Assembly (NCBI GenBank): GCA_038250835.1
Contig: JBBSBY010000058.1
Coordinates: 1-21,630 of the forward strand
DNA: 21,630 bases
Direction: 5' to 3'
Origin: JBBSBY01 sp038250835
GTDB taxonomy: Bacteria; Desulfobacterota; Desulfomonilia; Desulfomonilales; Desulfomonilaceae
Under the pieces are notes generated by a model. The model saw only the letters and a list, made by a program, of their open reading frames with translations. It did no database searches and was not told the origin of the DNA. A program made the translations under genes and the position numbers. Below are positions 1 to 7,986 of this stretch, one piece after another (the first letter of the stretch is position 1; each line of letters starts with the position of its first letter).

Positions 1-27
1 ATCACTTTCGCGCCGGAGGGGTTCACC

Positions 28-1464
28 GTGAAAAAAATCTCTTTTAAAATTCGACGTAAAATTATGTTGGCTTTCCTGTTCTGCTTTTTATCGGTGCTGG
101 TTTTCGCAATCTTCAGCTTTCAGGTGCATCGTGAAATAGGGAACCGGCTGCGTCTGGTGGAAGTCGCTGATGATATTGTGAATAACATTCTGGAAATTCG
201 GCGATTTGAAAAGAATTATTTTCTTTATAAGCATACGGAGAGCTTGGACGAAGCGCTGTCATATGTAGCCGGTGTCGAGACCCTCTTTTTAAAACATCAA
301 GAAGATATGGCCAAACTCCATCAAGAAAATTCGGGCGCCGCTTTTCTCAAAACCCTGGGCGCATATCGTGACATTTTATTGGGAATTAAAGTCGCTCTTC
401 CCCGGACCACCACCGGGTCTGAAGAATCTCTCCGTCCCATAGGACAAGAGCTTCTCGATACATCCACCGGCTGGGCCAAAACGGAGCGGCTGAAAATCGA
501 TCAACTATTTCGTCGGGCGTTCTATTTGTTCACTCTTTCAATGCTGTTCTTTGGTATTGTGGGAATTGCGGTGGCCTTTTACATTTCGCGACTTTTTACT
601 CGGCCTCTTATCGAAATGCAGCAGGCCATGGAGAAAATCGCCCACGGCGATTTTACGCCGATCTCGGAAGACCATTCTCGATCGGAAGAATTTGTGCCCC
701 TGTTTCGAGCTTTCAATAGGATGATTGATGAATTGGAACAGCGACAAGAGCAATTGGTCCAGGCGAGAAAAATTTCCGCGTTAGGCACGTTCACCTCCGG
801 AATCGCGCATGAGCTGAACAATCCCGTTAATAATATTGTTCTCACCGCTGAAGCGCTCAAGGAAGATTTTGGTTCAGTGGATCATGAAGAAGCTATCGGC
901 ATGATAAACGACATTATTGTTCAATCAGAAAGGGCCTCTGAGATAATTAAAAACCTGTTGGACTTTTCCAGATCTGAACGCCCTGAGATGATCTCAGTGT
1001 CTATTCCATCGGTAATAACTGATACTCTCAAATTGGTACGTAACCAGTTACTCCTATCAGGTGTGGAAGAGCACGTCGAACTAAGTTCCGGTTTGCCTCG
1101 CATTTGCGGAGAGAACAAGAGCTTGCAGCAAGTTTTTTTAAATCTTTTTATTAATGCGATCCAGGCTATGCCAAATGGCGGAGCGCTGAACATAAAGGGC
1201 TATGCTTCCTCTGACGGAAAAAATGTTAAAATAGACATACGGGATTCAGGTGTAGGCATAAAGCCCGACGATCTACCTCACATTTTCGATCCATTTTTCA
1301 CGACAAAGGAAGTGGGGAAAGGAACGGGACTTGGCCTCTCCGTGACTTATAGTATAGTTCGGAAACATGGAGGAACCATCGACGTTCATAGTTCAAGAGG
1401 CGCCGGTACAACATTCACCGTGAGCCTTCCATCGGAACAAAAAGGCTGCGAAATCACGGAGTGA
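28..1464 (+). CDS. Membrane sensor histidine kinase (HAMP, HisKA, HATPase)
   Basis: Inner-membrane sensor kinase of 478 residues that should autophosphorylate and pass phosphate to the regulator encoded immediately downstream. Seen: a GTG start with GGAGGGG six bases upstream; a membrane helix at about residues 12-31; an extracytoplasmic helical sensor of about 130 residues; a second helix at about 165-187; a HAMP linker at about 188-240; the H-box GIAHELNNP with His261; an N-box near Asn372/Asn376; G1 DSGVG at 406-410; the F-box PHIFDPFF; and G2 GTGLGL at 432-437. All catalytic boxes are intact. The sensor contains RRFEKNYFL, which resembles the signature of helical-bundle sensors (HBM/four-helix type), so a small soluble ligand is possible; that is inference. 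The stop codon overlaps the next gene's earliest possible start, indicating co-transcription. Confidence 0.95.
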   Translation: MKKISFKIRRKIMLAFLFCFLSVLVFAIFSFQVHREIGNRLRLVEVADDIVNNILEIRRFEKNYFLYKHTESLDEALSYVAGVETLFLKHQEDMAKLHQENSGAAFLKTLGAYRDILLGIKVALPRTTTGSEESLRPIGQELLDTSTGWAKTERLKIDQLFRRAFYLFTLSMLFFGIVGIAVAFYISRLFTRPLIEMQQAMEKIAHGDFTPISEDHSRSEEFVPLFRAFNRMIDELEQRQEQLVQARKISALGTFTSGIAHELNNPVNNIVLTAEALKEDFGSVDHEEAIGMINDIIVQSERASEIIKNLLDFSRSERPEMISVSIPSVITDTLKLVRNQLLLSGVEEHVELSSGLPRICGENKSLQQVFLNLFINAIQAMPNGGALNIKGYASSDGKNVKIDIRDSGVGIKPDDLPHIFDPFFTTKEVGKGTGLGLSVTYSIVRKHGGTIDVHSSRGAGTTFTVSLPSEQKGCEITE

Positions 1465-1475
1465 CGGAGAAATTT

Positions 1476-2843
1476 ATGCGAGTGGCTGTGGTAGATGACG
1501 AGGCTATCGTCCGCACCCGCCTTCAAAAAGGCCTGGCTAAGCAAGGATATTGCGTCGAGGTTTTCCGCTCAGGAGAAGATTTCCTGATGGAGGAAAAAGA
1601 ACGCCCTTTCGATCTAGCGCTCCTGGATATTAATCTTCCGGGAATAAACGGCATTGATACGCTGAGGCAAATTAAGAAGCGACACAAAGACACGGAGGTC
1701 ATTCTCATTACGGGCTACGGCTCAATTGAATCAGTGATCGAATCGATTAAGATTGGAGCTTTTCATTACGTCGTCAAACCGATAAAATTGGATGAGATAA
1801 GACATCTTGCCGCCAGGGCGCTGGAACATAGATTTCTTTTGGAGGAAAATCGAGACTTACGTTCGCGCCTCGACGCAGGGGAAAGCTATGGAGGAATGAT
1901 TGGTGTCAGTCCTCTAATGAAGGAAGTCTTTGGCATAATATCAAAGGTTGCCCCGCTGGATTGCAATGTGCTCATCCAGGGGGATAGCGGGGTTGGGAAA
2001 GAACTTGTAGCACGATCTATTCATCAAAAAAGTCGACGCAGGGATAGACCTTTTGTCGCATTTAACTGTGCTGGATTCGCAGAGGATTTGATAGCCAGTG
2101 AACTTTTTGGATATCAGCGTGGAGCTTTCACCGGCGCCGCAGCCACTAAAATTGGTATGCTGGAAACCGCCCACGGCGGCACGGTTTTTATGGACGAGAT
2201 GGGCGATATGCCCCTGTCAATGCAAGGCAAGCTGTTAAGGGTAATACAGGAAAAGCAAATTCTTCGCGTCGGCGCCAATAAGCCTATTCAATTAGATTTA
2301 CGATTTATAGCGGCCGGCAACAAGGACCTTAAACGCGCCGTCAAGGAAGAACGCTTTCGTGAGGATTTGTATTTTCGGCTGAATGTCGTTGAAATCAGAG
2401 TTCCCGGTCTCATGAAACGTAAAGAAGACATTCCGCTTCTAATTCGTCATTTTTTGGTCAAGTACGGTCAGCGGTTTTCCAAGAAAATCCTCGGCATTGA
2501 CAGCGCGGCCGAAGAGATTCTCCTGGGGTATTCCTACCCCGGTAACGTGCGAGAACTTGAAAACATCATTGAACGAGCGGTTGCATTGACGGAGGGAAAC
2601 AGATTGTCCGTTAACGACCTGCCTCCCGACTTGCGAGAATACTCCGTCATTAGTTATGGGAAATGGCCTTCTTTGGAAGAACACGAACGAGAGTATGTGC
2701 GGAAAGTCTTCGAGTTCACGTGCCACGACCTAAAGCAGACCGCTCGAATACTGGAGGTTCCAAGAACTACGCTGTGGCGTAAAATTAGGAAATACGGTTT
2801 AAATCCGTCCGGTCGAAAGCCGGACCAGAAAACGGTCCATTAA
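1476..2843 (+). CDS. Sigma-54-dependent NtrC-family response regulator
   Basis: DNA-binding transcription activator that couples phosphorylation to ATP-driven opening of sigma-54 promoters. A GTG at 1461 would give 460 residues, but the ATG at 1476 has GGAGA five bases upstream and starts directly at MRVAVVDDE, so it is preferred (455 residues). In 455-residue numbering: receiver with phospho-acceptor Asp51, Thr79 and Lys101; AAA+ domain with Walker A GDSGVGK near 169-175; GAFTGA at 206-211, the loop that contacts sigma-54; Walker B FMDEM at 228-232; the REDLYFRLN arginine-finger region near 295-303; and a C-terminal Fis-type helix-turn-helix at about 420-440. Nothing is missing. Its target is unknown, but a candidate sigma-54 promoter lies about 280 bases beyond its stop, before the Usp/TauE gene run. 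Confidence 0.95.
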   Translation: MRVAVVDDEAIVRTRLQKGLAKQGYCVEVFRSGEDFLMEEKERPFDLALLDINLPGINGIDTLRQIKKRHKDTEVILITGYGSIESVIESIKIGAFHYVVKPIKLDEIRHLAARALEHRFLLEENRDLRSRLDAGESYGGMIGVSPLMKEVFGIISKVAPLDCNVLIQGDSGVGKELVARSIHQKSRRRDRPFVAFNCAGFAEDLIASELFGYQRGAFTGAAATKIGMLETAHGGTVFMDEMGDMPLSMQGKLLRVIQEKQILRVGANKPIQLDLRFIAAGNKDLKRAVKEERFREDLYFRLNVVEIRVPGLMKRKEDIPLLIRHFLVKYGQRFSKKILGIDSAAEEILLGYSYPGNVRELENIIERAVALTEGNRLSVNDLPPDLREYSVISYGKWPSLEEHEREYVRKVFEFTCHDLKQTARILEVPRTTLWRKIRKYGLNPSGRKPDQKTVH

Positions 2844-3061
2844 TGCCACGGCATCACTACTAAAGACACCGGCTCTCTCAACCACAATAACTTTTCTCCC
2901 GTCACTCTTTCAAACATAAGCGGCTGAATGTCGGCTACGACTCCGAGTTTTTCCGTAAACAACCGAATTCCATATCCAATTCCATTTTGAAACATGTTGC
3001 CACTCGCCTGCAGAGCTAATCTGTTCAGCGAACCTTCTCTTGCCTGTTCATTCTGAAACAA
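2840..3061 (-). CDS. Small hypothetical protein, convergent with the regulator
   Basis: Possible 73-residue protein that I do not recognise. The ORF starts with TTG at 3061, with a textbook GGAGGT at 3067-3072 exactly five bases upstream. It ends in TAA, overlapping the end of the NtrC-type gene by four bases on the opposite strand. The sequence has ordinary amino-acid variety and ends in a hydrophobic segment (GEKLLWLREPVSLVVMPWH). There is no signal peptide, clear membrane helix or metal-binding motif. The strong ribosome site and otherwise empty DNA favour a real gene; the rare start codon and short length argue against. It would be divergent from the Usp/TauE run and share its regulatory gap. 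Confidence 0.42.
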   Translation of the reverse strand: MFQNEQAREGSLNRLALQASGNMFQNGIGYGIRLFTEKLGVVADIQPLMFERVTGEKLLWLREPVSLVVMPWH

Positions 3062-3092
3062 ACATTACCTCCAATTGATCCAGGTTATCATC

Positions 3093-3105
3093 ATTATTCA
3101 ATAAT
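3093..3105. promoter_or_regulatory. AT-rich 13-bp palindrome in divergent gap
   Basis: ATTATT-C-AATAAT is a perfect inverted repeat with a one-base centre. It lies about 20 bases upstream of the candidate -24 element and between two divergent ORFs. It could be an activator or IHF-like bending site, but the sequence is short and AT-rich, so chance is possible. Confidence 0.25.
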
Positions 3106-3124
3106 ATCAGGATGATGTTTTGGC

Positions 3125-3140
3125 CGGCGCCAAACTTGCC
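3125..3140 (+). promoter_or_regulatory. Candidate sigma-54 (-24/-12) promoter for the Usp/TauE run
   Basis: CGGCGCCAAACTTGCC matches the sigma-54 layout. GG at 3126-3127 and GC at 3138-3139 are separated by the required ten bases, the -12 part reads TTGC, and GGC is kept at -24 (consensus TGGCAC-N5-TTGC; mismatches at the first T and at the A). A start site near 3150 would leave a leader of about 20 bases that still includes GGGGAG at 3156-3161 and the ATG at 3170. The nearby NtrC-type regulator gives an independent reason to expect such a promoter. This was identified by eye only. Confidence 0.45.
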
Positions 3141-3169
3141 TATTTGTATTCCGACGGGGAGATCACGTC

Positions 3170-3658
3170 ATGGGTAAAAAGGTGCTTGTAGCTGTGGATA
3201 TGCGCTCCATCTCAGAGGCCACCATCCTCTATGGCATAGAATTGGCCTCTCGCATTCAAGCTTCGGTGATACTGGGCGTCATTATGCCTGAGCCGACATC
3301 AACGAAAAAGAGCGGGGCCGGCGGAAAGAGTTCAGGGCCAATCATTCCACAAGGCGCATGGATGGATCGTGCGGTAGAAGAGAGTCAGCGGCATGCAGTC
3401 GGCCTCGAAATATTCGTGGCGGCGAGTGACTTTTTTGAGGCAATACATCGCCTTATACAAGACCGGCCAACTATAGGATTCGTAGTCATTGACGCTCCGA
3501 AAACTTTGGCGGGTAAACAGGCCTCCCAGTTCAGCTCAGCTTTGAATCGGCTACACAAAGATTTTGAGGGCGACATTCTACTGGTGGAGAAAGCGGGAAA
3601 AATGACCCCGGTATCTGAACTTTATCTTCATACGACTACAAGGGAGAACTCAGTATGA
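3170..3658 (+). CDS. UspA-like universal stress protein, single domain
   Basis: Cytoplasmic 162-residue protein of the universal stress protein fold. Seen: the opening beta strand KKVLVAVD, the following helix SEATILYGIELASRIQASVILGVI, a Gly/Ser-rich insertion at about 46-58, and a final strand GDILLVEK near 134-141. The usual ATP-binding signature G-x2-G-x9-G-S/T before the last strand is absent (QASQFSSALNRLHKDFEGD), so it is probably of the non-nucleotide-binding class. GGGGAG precedes the ATG by eight bases. The stop overlaps the next start as ATGA, pointing to translational coupling with the TauE/SafE permease, so this protein may regulate or accompany that permease. Confidence 0.8.
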   Translation: MGKKVLVAVDMRSISEATILYGIELASRIQASVILGVIMPEPTSTKKSGAGGKSSGPIIPQGAWMDRAVEESQRHAVGLEIFVAASDFFEAIHRLIQDRPTIGFVVIDAPKTLAGKQASQFSSALNRLHKDFEGDILLVEKAGKMTPVSELYLHTTTRENSV

Positions 3659-4584
3659 GTTGGAACATTTACTTGCCGATCGCCGGAGCCGGCGTGAATG
3701 TATTCATATTGCTCGGTTTAGGTGGGGCCGTTGGGTTCCTTTCAGGGCTCTTTGGCGTGGGAGGAGGATTTCTCATGACTCCCTTGTTGATGATGATAGG
3801 TATTCCGCCGATAGTGGCGGCCGCTTCGGATTCAAACCAGATCGTCGCCGCCTCAGCCTCAGCGACATATGCCCATTATCGTATGGGTAATGTGGATTTC
3901 AAAATGGGGTTTCTTCTGCTTATTGGCGGCGTAGTAGGCGGCACACTCGGAGTCCATCTGATCGCATTTTTGAGGGCGCTTGGAAACGCTAACTTCGTCA
4001 TCAAAATAACGTATGTCATAATGTTGGGTGTAGTGGGTTTTTACATGTTCATGGAAAGCTTACAAAATCTCAGAAAAACTCCAGTGGAGACCAAAAAGGT
4101 TGAGTCCGGAAAGTCTTCGTTCTATGCAAGAGCGGTAAAAGCCCTCCCGTGGCAAATGGAGTTTCAAAAATCCGGCGTTTTTCTCTCTCCCATTCTACCC
4201 CTCATTCTGGGGACGTTCGTGGGGGTCTTGGCCGCAATTATGGGTGTAGGCGGCGGCTTTATTATGGTTCCCGTAATGGTTTACATGCTTCGCATGCCAA
4301 TGCACGTGGTGGTTGGGACAAGCCTGTTTCAAATTCTTTTTACATGCGTCAACGTCACCATAATGCAGTCTATGACAAACCACGCCGTGGATATAACCTT
4401 GGCGATCTTGCTTCTGCTTGGTTCAACTGTGGGCGCTCAGTTCGGCGCACGACTGAGCAGAAGGCTCAAAGGGGATCAATTGAAGATCATTCTTGCCTCT
4501 TTGGTTTTAGTGGTAATGCTTCAAATGCTTCTTGGGCTCGTTATTACGCCCGACGTACTGCTGGCTCACAAAGGAGGACACTAA
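3655..4584 (+). CDS. TauE/SafE (TSUP) family anion exporter
   Basis: Inner-membrane permease of 309 residues of the sulfite/sulfonate exporter (TSUP) family. The family hallmark is present twice, as expected for the internally duplicated fold: GLFGVGGGFLMTPLL near residues 31-45 and AIMGVGGGFIMVPVM near 194-208. About eight hydrophobic helices are visible, with a hydrophilic loop (ETKKVESGKSS) in the middle. Family members export sulfite, sulfoacetate, thiosulfate or similar C1/C2 sulfur anions; the actual substrate cannot be read here. In a probable sulfate reducer a sulfur anion is plausible. It overlaps the preceding Usp gene by four bases. AAGGAGG just before its stop serves the next gene. 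Confidence 0.92.
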   Translation: MSWNIYLPIAGAGVNVFILLGLGGAVGFLSGLFGVGGGFLMTPLLMMIGIPPIVAAASDSNQIVAASASATYAHYRMGNVDFKMGFLLLIGGVVGGTLGVHLIAFLRALGNANFVIKITYVIMLGVVGFYMFMESLQNLRKTPVETKKVESGKSSFYARAVKALPWQMEFQKSGVFLSPILPLILGTFVGVLAAIMGVGGGFIMVPVMVYMLRMPMHVVVGTSLFQILFTCVNVTIMQSMTNHAVDITLAILLLLGSTVGAQFGARLSRRLKGDQLKIILASLVLVVMLQMLLGLVITPDVLLAHKGGH

Positions 4585-4585
4585 G

Positions 4586-5362
4586 TTGAGAGCGATTTAT
4601 GTTTACCTTGTAGTGTGCGCCTTTGCGGGATCGTTTCTTTCCGGGGCGGCATTTGCTGCGGAGACGCCGGCGGATAGCGGATATTTAGCGCTCACTCCAC
4701 GTACTATTAACATAACAAAAACCTTTAGCGGCGCTAATGTTGAGGTTTCAGCCGACATTCCAAAAGGGGCCGGCGCAGTGTTGGAATTAATCGGACCAAC
4801 TCGTGACTCCCATCTGTTGCGGCAGGGTCGGCGCGCAGGTCTTTGGATGAGCGTCGGAGAAGTGACGGCGCATGACGCTCCATCCATATATATGGTCTTC
4901 ACAACACCGGATGTAAAATCCCTCGAAACCGCAGATTCGCCATCGGGATACGACGCCCTAAAGCAAAGAGTGACTTTTTCTGGGGCTTTACCCAAGAACA
5001 AAGCGGATTTGCTCTTTGGGCAATTTATAAAACTTAAAGAAAGTGAAAAGCTATACGGCTCGTTCCCAGGAGCTTTAGAGACTAAAAGCGGAGCGAAACA
5101 CGATAGTGTTCACGGCGCCTTGCAGCTACCCAGCAATGTTGCCCCGGGAAGCTATGACGTGACATTGATGATTTTGCAAAACGGGAAGGGGGTCGAGCGA
5201 AGATCAGCAGAGCTGACGATAATGATGACCGGCCTGCCCAAAATATTAACTAACCTGGCCTTCAACCATGCCGGGCTATATGGGTTGATGGCAGTGTTAG
5301 TGGCGCTGATAGCCGGAATAACCGTGGGCTTAATATTCACGGGAAAGGGCGGCGCCCACTAA
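4586..5362 (+). CDS. Exported, membrane-anchored protein resembling Alph_Pro_TM/TIGR02186
   Basis: A 258-residue envelope protein. The start is TTG at 4586, eight bases after AAGGAGG (4571-4577) and one base after the permease stop; an ATG further upstream in frame at 4532 lies inside the permease gene and is rejected. Residues 1-21 form a signal peptide ending AAFA before AETPADSG. The body is predicted beta-rich, with segments such as VEVSADIPKGAGAVLELIGP and RRAGLWMSVGEV that resemble, from memory, the TIGR02186 / Alph_Pro_TM family, often encoded next to TSUP permeases. One C-terminal helix at about 230-252 anchors it, leaving a short GKGGAH tail. Likely an accessory subunit of the exporter, with most of the protein outside the membrane. 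Function is not known for the family. Confidence 0.82.
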   Translation: MRAIYVYLVVCAFAGSFLSGAAFAAETPADSGYLALTPRTINITKTFSGANVEVSADIPKGAGAVLELIGPTRDSHLLRQGRRAGLWMSVGEVTAHDAPSIYMVFTTPDVKSLETADSPSGYDALKQRVTFSGALPKNKADLLFGQFIKLKESEKLYGSFPGALETKSGAKHDSVHGALQLPSNVAPGSYDVTLMILQNGKGVERRSAELTIMMTGLPKILTNLAFNHAGLYGLMAVLVALIAGITVGLIFTGKGGAH

Positions 5363-5411
5363 CGCGCGGTGTTTTTTCTAAAGGAGCGCAGTTCCTACTG
5401 GAGTTCGCAAC

Positions 5412-7976
5412 GTGTGGTTCAGGGCCAAACAACTGATGCAGCGAATTTTTTCGGCCAGGCGAGAAGCTGTAGGTTTTCAGCAGATTTTCGAGCAATTCCA
5501 AAATCTGTTGGAAAATCACCAGCGATCAATGGAGCTGATCGCAGACTTGGGAGAAAAATCCGGCGGGGACTACATATTCGATCGAAAGTATCTTTTCGAT
5601 GTGTGTCAAAATTTACAGGACTTGCTGCTTCGCATGGTGAAAGAGCTCAATCTTATAGGTGAGGATCGATATTACGAACTGTATGGGGCTTTGGATCGTA
5701 TATTCTTGCCCATGGAGGCGGAACTGCGCGGCCGCCTCATTAAATCCGACGCTCCCTATGTCATCACTCTACACGACGCTCCTATTGATAATCCCGAATT
5801 AACTGGAGGCAAAGCCAATACATTGGTTGAAATTATCAACAAAATACATTTACCGGCGCCCTCGGGATTCGTGATTACCAGCAACGCTTACTATCGCTTC
5901 CTAGAATACAACAATCTTGCGGAACATATTCATACTTTCCTGGAATCGTGGATATCCGGTAATGAAGACCTGATCAAGGCAGCCGGTCAAATTCGTTACG
6001 GAATTTTAGCCGGTATCATACCACCCGATCTCGAACGTGAAATAAAGAGGTTTGCTCATAAGACGCAGGGCTCGTGGGCTGTTCGGAGCAGCGCCTACGG
6101 CGAGGACGGTGAGTTGTCTTTCGCAGGCCTTCACGAGAGTGTTCTGAACACCTATCCTGAAAACATTCCTGAAGCCTACAAGAGAGTGCTCGCAGGATTG
6201 TATTCACCGGAAGCGCTCACGTATCGTCGACGAATGGGTATGATAGGTGAAGAGGCCGCAATGTCCGTGCTGTGTCAGCAAATGATCGACAGCGTGGCAA
6301 GCGGAGTGACGCACACCGTCTATCTGGATAAACCTGATGCGGATTGTCTAGTCATTTACGCTTCATACGGCCATGGCCGCACAGTTGTTGAAGGCCGCTC
6401 GATTCCGGACCGTTATGTAGTGGAGAAGCGACGTCCTTATGACCTGCGGTCCCAGGAAATTCATCGAAAGACGTCGATGGTGAGATCGGCTCCGGGCGGT
6501 GGTGATGAGGAGACGTCTTTGCGAGATGAACTTCCGGAACAATCGTCGATTTCACCGGCCACCATACAAATACTCGCCAAATGGGGGATAGCCTTAGAAC
6601 GTTATTTTAAAAGTCCCCAGGAAATTGAATGGGCTGTGGATGCCAACGGAGACTGCTGGATTCTTCAATCGAGGCGATTACAAATACCTGAGCGATTCGA
6701 GGAAGCCAATGAAGCCAATGAAGCAATTTGCGAATCATGTTCCGAGTATCCAATCCTAATTAAGGATCAAGGGGTTGTGGCGCACACCGGCGTGGGATCA
6801 GGCCGCGTTCATGCAATTCGCAGCAACGAAGATATGGACTCTTTTCCTGAGGGTGCGGTTCTCGTCACGCGATATACGGCCCCGTGGCTTGCCCGCATCG
6901 TCCCTAAGGCAACGGCAATCATAGCTGAACGCGGCTCACCCGCAGGTCATCTTGCGACGATTGCGCGAGAATTTCGCGTGCCCGCCCTTCTGGGGGTCGA
7001 ACATGCTTGCGACATACTCAGAACGGGCATGGAAGTCACTCTGGATACTTACCACAGGGTAATCTACTCCGGTCAGGTAAAGGAATTGCTGCGCAACGAG
7101 CTACTCCAATCCACGGTATTCGAAGAATCACCGGAATTTCGGCTCCTGCGACGCCTTATCAAGAGAATAGCCCCCCTCCATTTGATAGATCCCCTCGCTC
7201 CGGAATTTACGCCTGCGGGATGCGTTACGGCGCACGATATGATCCGCTTTATTCACGAAAAGGCGGTTCAAGAACTTATGGATATTCCTTCCTCCCTCCA
7301 TCGTTTTAAAGGGGTAAAGGTGTGGACCCTGGTGTCGGACATTCCAATCGGACTAAAGATATTGGATCTGGGGCAGGGGATAGACCCCGAACTTACCGGA
7401 GACAAAGTGAGGATTGAAGAAATTGAATCTCAGCCTCTTAAAGCTTTGTGGTCCGGAATCGCTAAACCGGACGCATGGAGCACTGAACCGGTGGATATCG
7501 ATTTTAAAGGACTTATGTCAAGTCTCACAAGAAACTGGGATTCGACGACCGGAGGGGTATCCGCCTCGGGATTCAATCTCGCCGTCATCAACAATATATA
7601 CATGAATCTGCATTTGCGGCTTGGTTATCACTTCAATTTAATTGACGCAAGAATGCACGATGACCAGCAGCACAATCACATATATTTTCGATTTGTGGGT
7701 GGAGTTACCGACCTGACGAGACGTTCACGTCGGGCCAAAGTCCTCGCGGGTATCCTGTCGGCTTATCACTTTCAGGTAGTGACTAAAGGGGACTTGGTTG
7801 TGGCTCGGTTACTCCACCTCCCGAAAGATGAAATTCGAGAGCGTCTCCAGGTGCTGGGGGCGCTGATAGCCTTCACCCGCCAATTGGACATTCAATTGCG
7901 GAGTGATCAGGACATTCCGCGATTCGTGGAGGAGTTCTTCAGTCAAAATGCCCAACCGGCTCAATTCCCCTTGTAA
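5412..7976 (+). CDS. PEP-synthase-like phosphotransfer protein lacking the PEP-binding barrel
   Basis: An 854-residue protein. GTG start with GGAG eight bases upstream; an in-frame ATG at 5436 is a weaker alternative. Residues 1-110 are helical and not recognised. About 115-425 form the PPDK/PEP-synthase nucleotide-binding domain: TGGKANTL with Lys134, WAVRSSAYGED with Arg225, and EIEW...WILQSRR at 404-422. About 450-560 form the swivelling phospho-histidine domain: ERGSPAGHLATIAREF carries the expected catalytic His513, then VPALLGV. The last 290 residues do not look like the PEP/pyruvate TIM barrel; they include GYHFNLIDAR and IYFRFVGGVTD, a region I associate with uncharacterised PEP-synthase-like proteins. 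It could therefore phosphorylate His513 from ATP but is unlikely to make PEP; the acceptor is unknown. It sits ten bases before a receiver gene. Confidence 0.88.
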   Translation: MWFRAKQLMQRIFSARREAVGFQQIFEQFQNLLENHQRSMELIADLGEKSGGDYIFDRKYLFDVCQNLQDLLLRMVKELNLIGEDRYYELYGALDRIFLPMEAELRGRLIKSDAPYVITLHDAPIDNPELTGGKANTLVEIINKIHLPAPSGFVITSNAYYRFLEYNNLAEHIHTFLESWISGNEDLIKAAGQIRYGILAGIIPPDLEREIKRFAHKTQGSWAVRSSAYGEDGELSFAGLHESVLNTYPENIPEAYKRVLAGLYSPEALTYRRRMGMIGEEAAMSVLCQQMIDSVASGVTHTVYLDKPDADCLVIYASYGHGRTVVEGRSIPDRYVVEKRRPYDLRSQEIHRKTSMVRSAPGGGDEETSLRDELPEQSSISPATIQILAKWGIALERYFKSPQEIEWAVDANGDCWILQSRRLQIPERFEEANEANEAICESCSEYPILIKDQGVVAHTGVGSGRVHAIRSNEDMDSFPEGAVLVTRYTAPWLARIVPKATAIIAERGSPAGHLATIAREFRVPALLGVEHACDILRTGMEVTLDTYHRVIYSGQVKELLRNELLQSTVFEESPEFRLLRRLIKRIAPLHLIDPLAPEFTPAGCVTAHDMIRFIHEKAVQELMDIPSSLHRFKGVKVWTLVSDIPIGLKILDLGQGIDPELTGDKVRIEEIESQPLKALWSGIAKPDAWSTEPVDIDFKGLMSSLTRNWDSTTGGVSASGFNLAVINNIYMNLHLRLGYHFNLIDARMHDDQQHNHIYFRFVGGVTDLTRRSRRAKVLAGILSAYHFQVVTKGDLVVARLLHLPKDEIRERLQVLGALIAFTRQLDIQLRSDQDIPRFVEEFFSQNAQPAQFPL
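6702..6728 (+). repeat. Tandem 9-bp repeat in interdomain linker
   Basis: GAAGCCAAT occurs twice in perfect tandem, with a third partial copy, encoding EANEANEA. It falls in the hinge between the nucleotide-binding and phospho-histidine domains, where length changes are tolerated. Confidence 0.7.
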
Positions 7977-7986
7977 GGAGGCGCCA

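Noticed and set aside
3124..3146. Sigma-54-like spacing on the minus strand toward the small ORF
   Set aside because: GG-N10-GC also occurs in reverse (GGCAAGTTTGGCGC) but lacks TTGC at -12; it is probably a by-product of the GC-rich palindromic core.
4532..4585. Longer N-terminus for the exported protein starting inside the permease gene
   Set aside because: The TTG at 4586 has a strong AAGGAGG eight bases upstream and begins exactly at a signal peptide; the longer form would bury it.
7903..7986. Longer N-terminus for the stand-alone receiver
   Set aside because: It lies within the previous gene, while the ATG at 7987 has AAGGAGG at ideal spacing and starts right before the first receiver strand.
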